Virus record (IMG/VR): IMGVR_UViG_3300045911_000426
Coordinates: 1-32,785 of that record
DNA length: 32,785 nt
Origin: a virus
Strand: one strand, 5' to 3'
Each line of letters begins with the position of its first letter. The stretch's first letter is position 1. Positions 31,333-32,785 of the stretch are shown piece after piece. The notes beneath the pieces are model-generated. The model was given only the letters and a program-made list of their open reading frames with translations. It made no database searches and was not told the DNA's origin. The translations under genes were made by a program, and so were the position numbers.

Positions 31333-32106
31333 ATGACAAAACCAGTAAATGATTTGCAAGCAACGCTTGCGCGTTTAGCACGAATGAGTTCAGCTAACGC
31401 AAGAACAGAAAAAAAACAAACTGCAAAGTTTTTTAAACCAAAACCAGGTAAAAACAATTTATTAGTTTTACCAACGCCTTTTACCGGAGACCCTTTTAAT
31501 GAATGGGGAACACATAAAAATCTATTAGCAGAAGCTTGGCGAGATGTAGCTTGTGTAAAACACAATAAAGGTGAAGAATGTATTATTTGCTCAGTTGTAG
31601 ATGATTTAAAAGCTAAAGACTGGAGAGGTAATTTTAATATTTGGAAACCTTTAGAATTAAAAATTCGCTATTTCTCACCAGTAATTGATTTAGATAATAT
31701 TGATGAGGGTGTACAATGGTGGGGGTATGGAAAAACAGTTTTATCACAATTTGAAACTTGGTTGTTAAATTTAGAAGAAGGTGAAGTTCCATTTTATGAT
31801 ATAAATCAACCAGAAAAAGTTATTTTAAATTATAACAAAGAAGCCGATCCTATGTCTATGTATAAATTAGATAAGAAATTATTACCTAAGGCATTTACAG
31901 CTTCTCAAAATGAAATTTGGGCAGAACAAATTAAACCACTTACTGAAGTGTTTACATATGAAATGCCAGCTGATGAATTAATGAAAGCATTAGAACAATA
32001 TTTAGAGCGTGTTAATAATGATATCGCCGCTACAGATACAGACGCAGAAGAAGAAGAGCCTGTTACAATTGTTAAAAAAGGTAAATTAGATTCATTGCGC
32101 GATTAA
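31333..32106 (+). CDS. Single-stranded DNA-binding protein, gp32-like
   Basis: A 257-aa protein. A basic N-terminal arm (RLARMSSANARTEKKQTAKF) is followed by FFKPKPGKNNLLVLPTPF, the zinc site CVKHNKGEECIIC (C74, H77, C83, C86) as in T4 gp32, the OB-fold body with NFNIWKPLELKIRYFSPVID and VQWWGYGKTVLSQFETWLL, and an acidic C-terminal tail (DTDAEEEEP near 240). The protein coats ssDNA during replication and recombination, the arm giving cooperativity and the acidic tail contacting partners. It is followed after 54 bp by the recombinase, its functional partner in T4. Length is slightly under T4 gp32 (301 aa). Confidence 0.85.
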   Translation: MTKPVNDLQATLARLARMSSANARTEKKQTAKFFKPKPGKNNLLVLPTPFTGDPFNEWGTHKNLLAEAWRDVACVKHNKGEECIICSVVDDLKAKDWRGNFNIWKPLELKIRYFSPVIDLDNIDEGVQWWGYGKTVLSQFETWLLNLEEGEVPFYDINQPEKVILNYNKEADPMSMYKLDKKLLPKAFTASQNEIWAEQIKPLTEVFTYEMPADELMKALEQYLERVNNDIAATDTDAEEEEPVTIVKKGKLDSLRD

Positions 32107-32160
32107 TCTTCTAATAATATTTTAACAATCTAAATATTAATCTATAAATTATTAAATCAT
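32107..32160 (+). promoter_or_regulatory. G-free leader 3 (recombinase gene)
   Basis: Fifty-four bases without G between the ssDNA-binding protein stop and the recombinase ATG. Less T-rich than leaders 1 and 2 but equally lacking G. Confidence 0.5.
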
Positions 32161-32785
32161 ATGTCTAAATTAAAAGATAAACCAACAGAGTCTCCTGAAA
32201 CATCTAGTAAAGGAGACTCATTAGATAGCTTGTTAAGCCAGCTTGTTAAGCAACATAACGCTTTACAGCCCAAAAGTGCTATGTTTGGAGAAGAAGAATT
32301 GGGATCAACTGTGGAAATATTTATCCCAACAGGATCTATTGCATTAGACACTATTATTTCAAATAAAGAAGTAGGAGGTTGGCCATGTGGTAGAATAGTA
32401 GAATTATATGGAGAACAAGCTTATGGAAAAACTTCTATTTGTTTTCAAGCAATGGCTAATACTCAAAAAATGGGTGGTTTAGCTGTTTTTATTGATGCGG
32501 AAAATGCGGCTTCAGACGAGTTAATGAAAGCGTATGGCGTAGATACCAGTAAAATACTTTACTCTAATTTAGATTTAGTAGAAGATATTTTTGATGCGTT
32601 AGAAAAAAACCTAACTGTGATTGCAAGTTCTGAAACAATGAAGAAAAAACCTACACTAGTTGTAATTGATTCGTTAGCAGCTATTAAATCTAAAAAATTA
32701 GTAGAAGGTACGTATGATTATAACATGAATACACAAGGAGAATTTGCAAAAATTCTAGGATTAGCATTAAAAAGAATTTTACCTT
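32161..32785 (+). CDS. uvsX: UvsX/RecA-type recombinase, 5' part (runs off the window)
   Basis: At least 208 codons, open at the window edge. Walker A is GEQAYGKTS at residues 84-92 (RecA has GPESSGKT), followed by VFIDAENAAS around 109-118 with the catalytic-glutamate position, and Walker B TLVVIDSLAA at 165-174. TYDYNMNTQGEFAKILGLAL then resembles the L1/L2 region. The first 45 residues are a hydrophilic leader. The protein forms filaments on ssDNA coated by the gp32-like protein and drives strand invasion for recombination-dependent replication. The start at 32161 is the only ATG fitting the family; the C-terminus is outside. Confidence 0.9.
   Translation, partial: MSKLKDKPTESPETSSKGDSLDSLLSQLVKQHNALQPKSAMFGEEELGSTVEIFIPTGSIALDTIISNKEVGGWPCGRIVELYGEQAYGKTSICFQAMANTQKMGGLAVFIDAENAASDELMKAYGVDTSKILYSNLDLVEDIFDALEKNLTVIASSETMKKKPTLVVIDSLAAIKSKKLVEGTYDYNMNTQGEFAKILGLALKRILP

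Overview
The window reads as part of a large, very AT-rich tailed-phage genome. Near the right end it carries a gp32-like single-stranded DNA-binding protein followed by a UvsX/RecA recombinase, as in T4-like phages. Two blocks of long virion genes include a baseplate/tail protein with a 'tail protein I'-like segment and a tail-collar fibre. A Bacteroidota (flavobacterium-like) host is inferred: genes lack Shine-Dalgarno sequences and start in A-rich leaders, a few promoters fit the Bacteroidota TTG...TAnnTTTG pattern, and one small zinc-ribbon protein (15677-15859) looks like a type common in such phages. No lysogeny genes, tRNAs, rRNAs, CRISPR arrays or insertion sequences were seen.

Layout. 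(1) 1-10561, plus strand: a CYTH-domain protein, three small paralogues ending in (N/K/E)EL(I/V), three virion genes up to 1517 codons long, a gene split by a frameshift in an A7 run, an ADP-ribosyltransferase-like protein and a small membrane protein, closed by a strong terminator. (2) 10562-11374: non-coding convergent junction with iteron-like 24-25 bp repeats. (3) 11375-21395, minus strand: an accessory cassette with an HNH-type nuclease, an RNA ligase, many small unknown genes and mini-peptides, two tandem leucine-rich-repeat proteins and six tandem paralogues ending in the NELI motif, with duplicated intergenic modules and gene remnants between them. (4) 21586-29312: a fibre-tip-like protein, two minus-strand small genes (one frameshifted), then tail collar and large virion genes. 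(5) 29313-32785: small genes, a run of hairpins, and the ssDNA-binding protein and recombinase, each behind a leader without G.

How it may fit together. The plus-strand blocks probably build the tail and baseplate and run recombination and replication. The minus-strand cassette resembles an early or accessory region of fast-evolving small genes. Two observations stand out. A family of about ten small proteins, plus one remnant, ends in the same C-terminal signature. An ADP-ribosyltransferase-like protein and two LRR proteins share an N-terminal segment resembling a head-targeting peptide, which suggests effectors packaged in the capsid and injected with the DNA. Both functional readings are inferences; the sequence similarities are directly visible.
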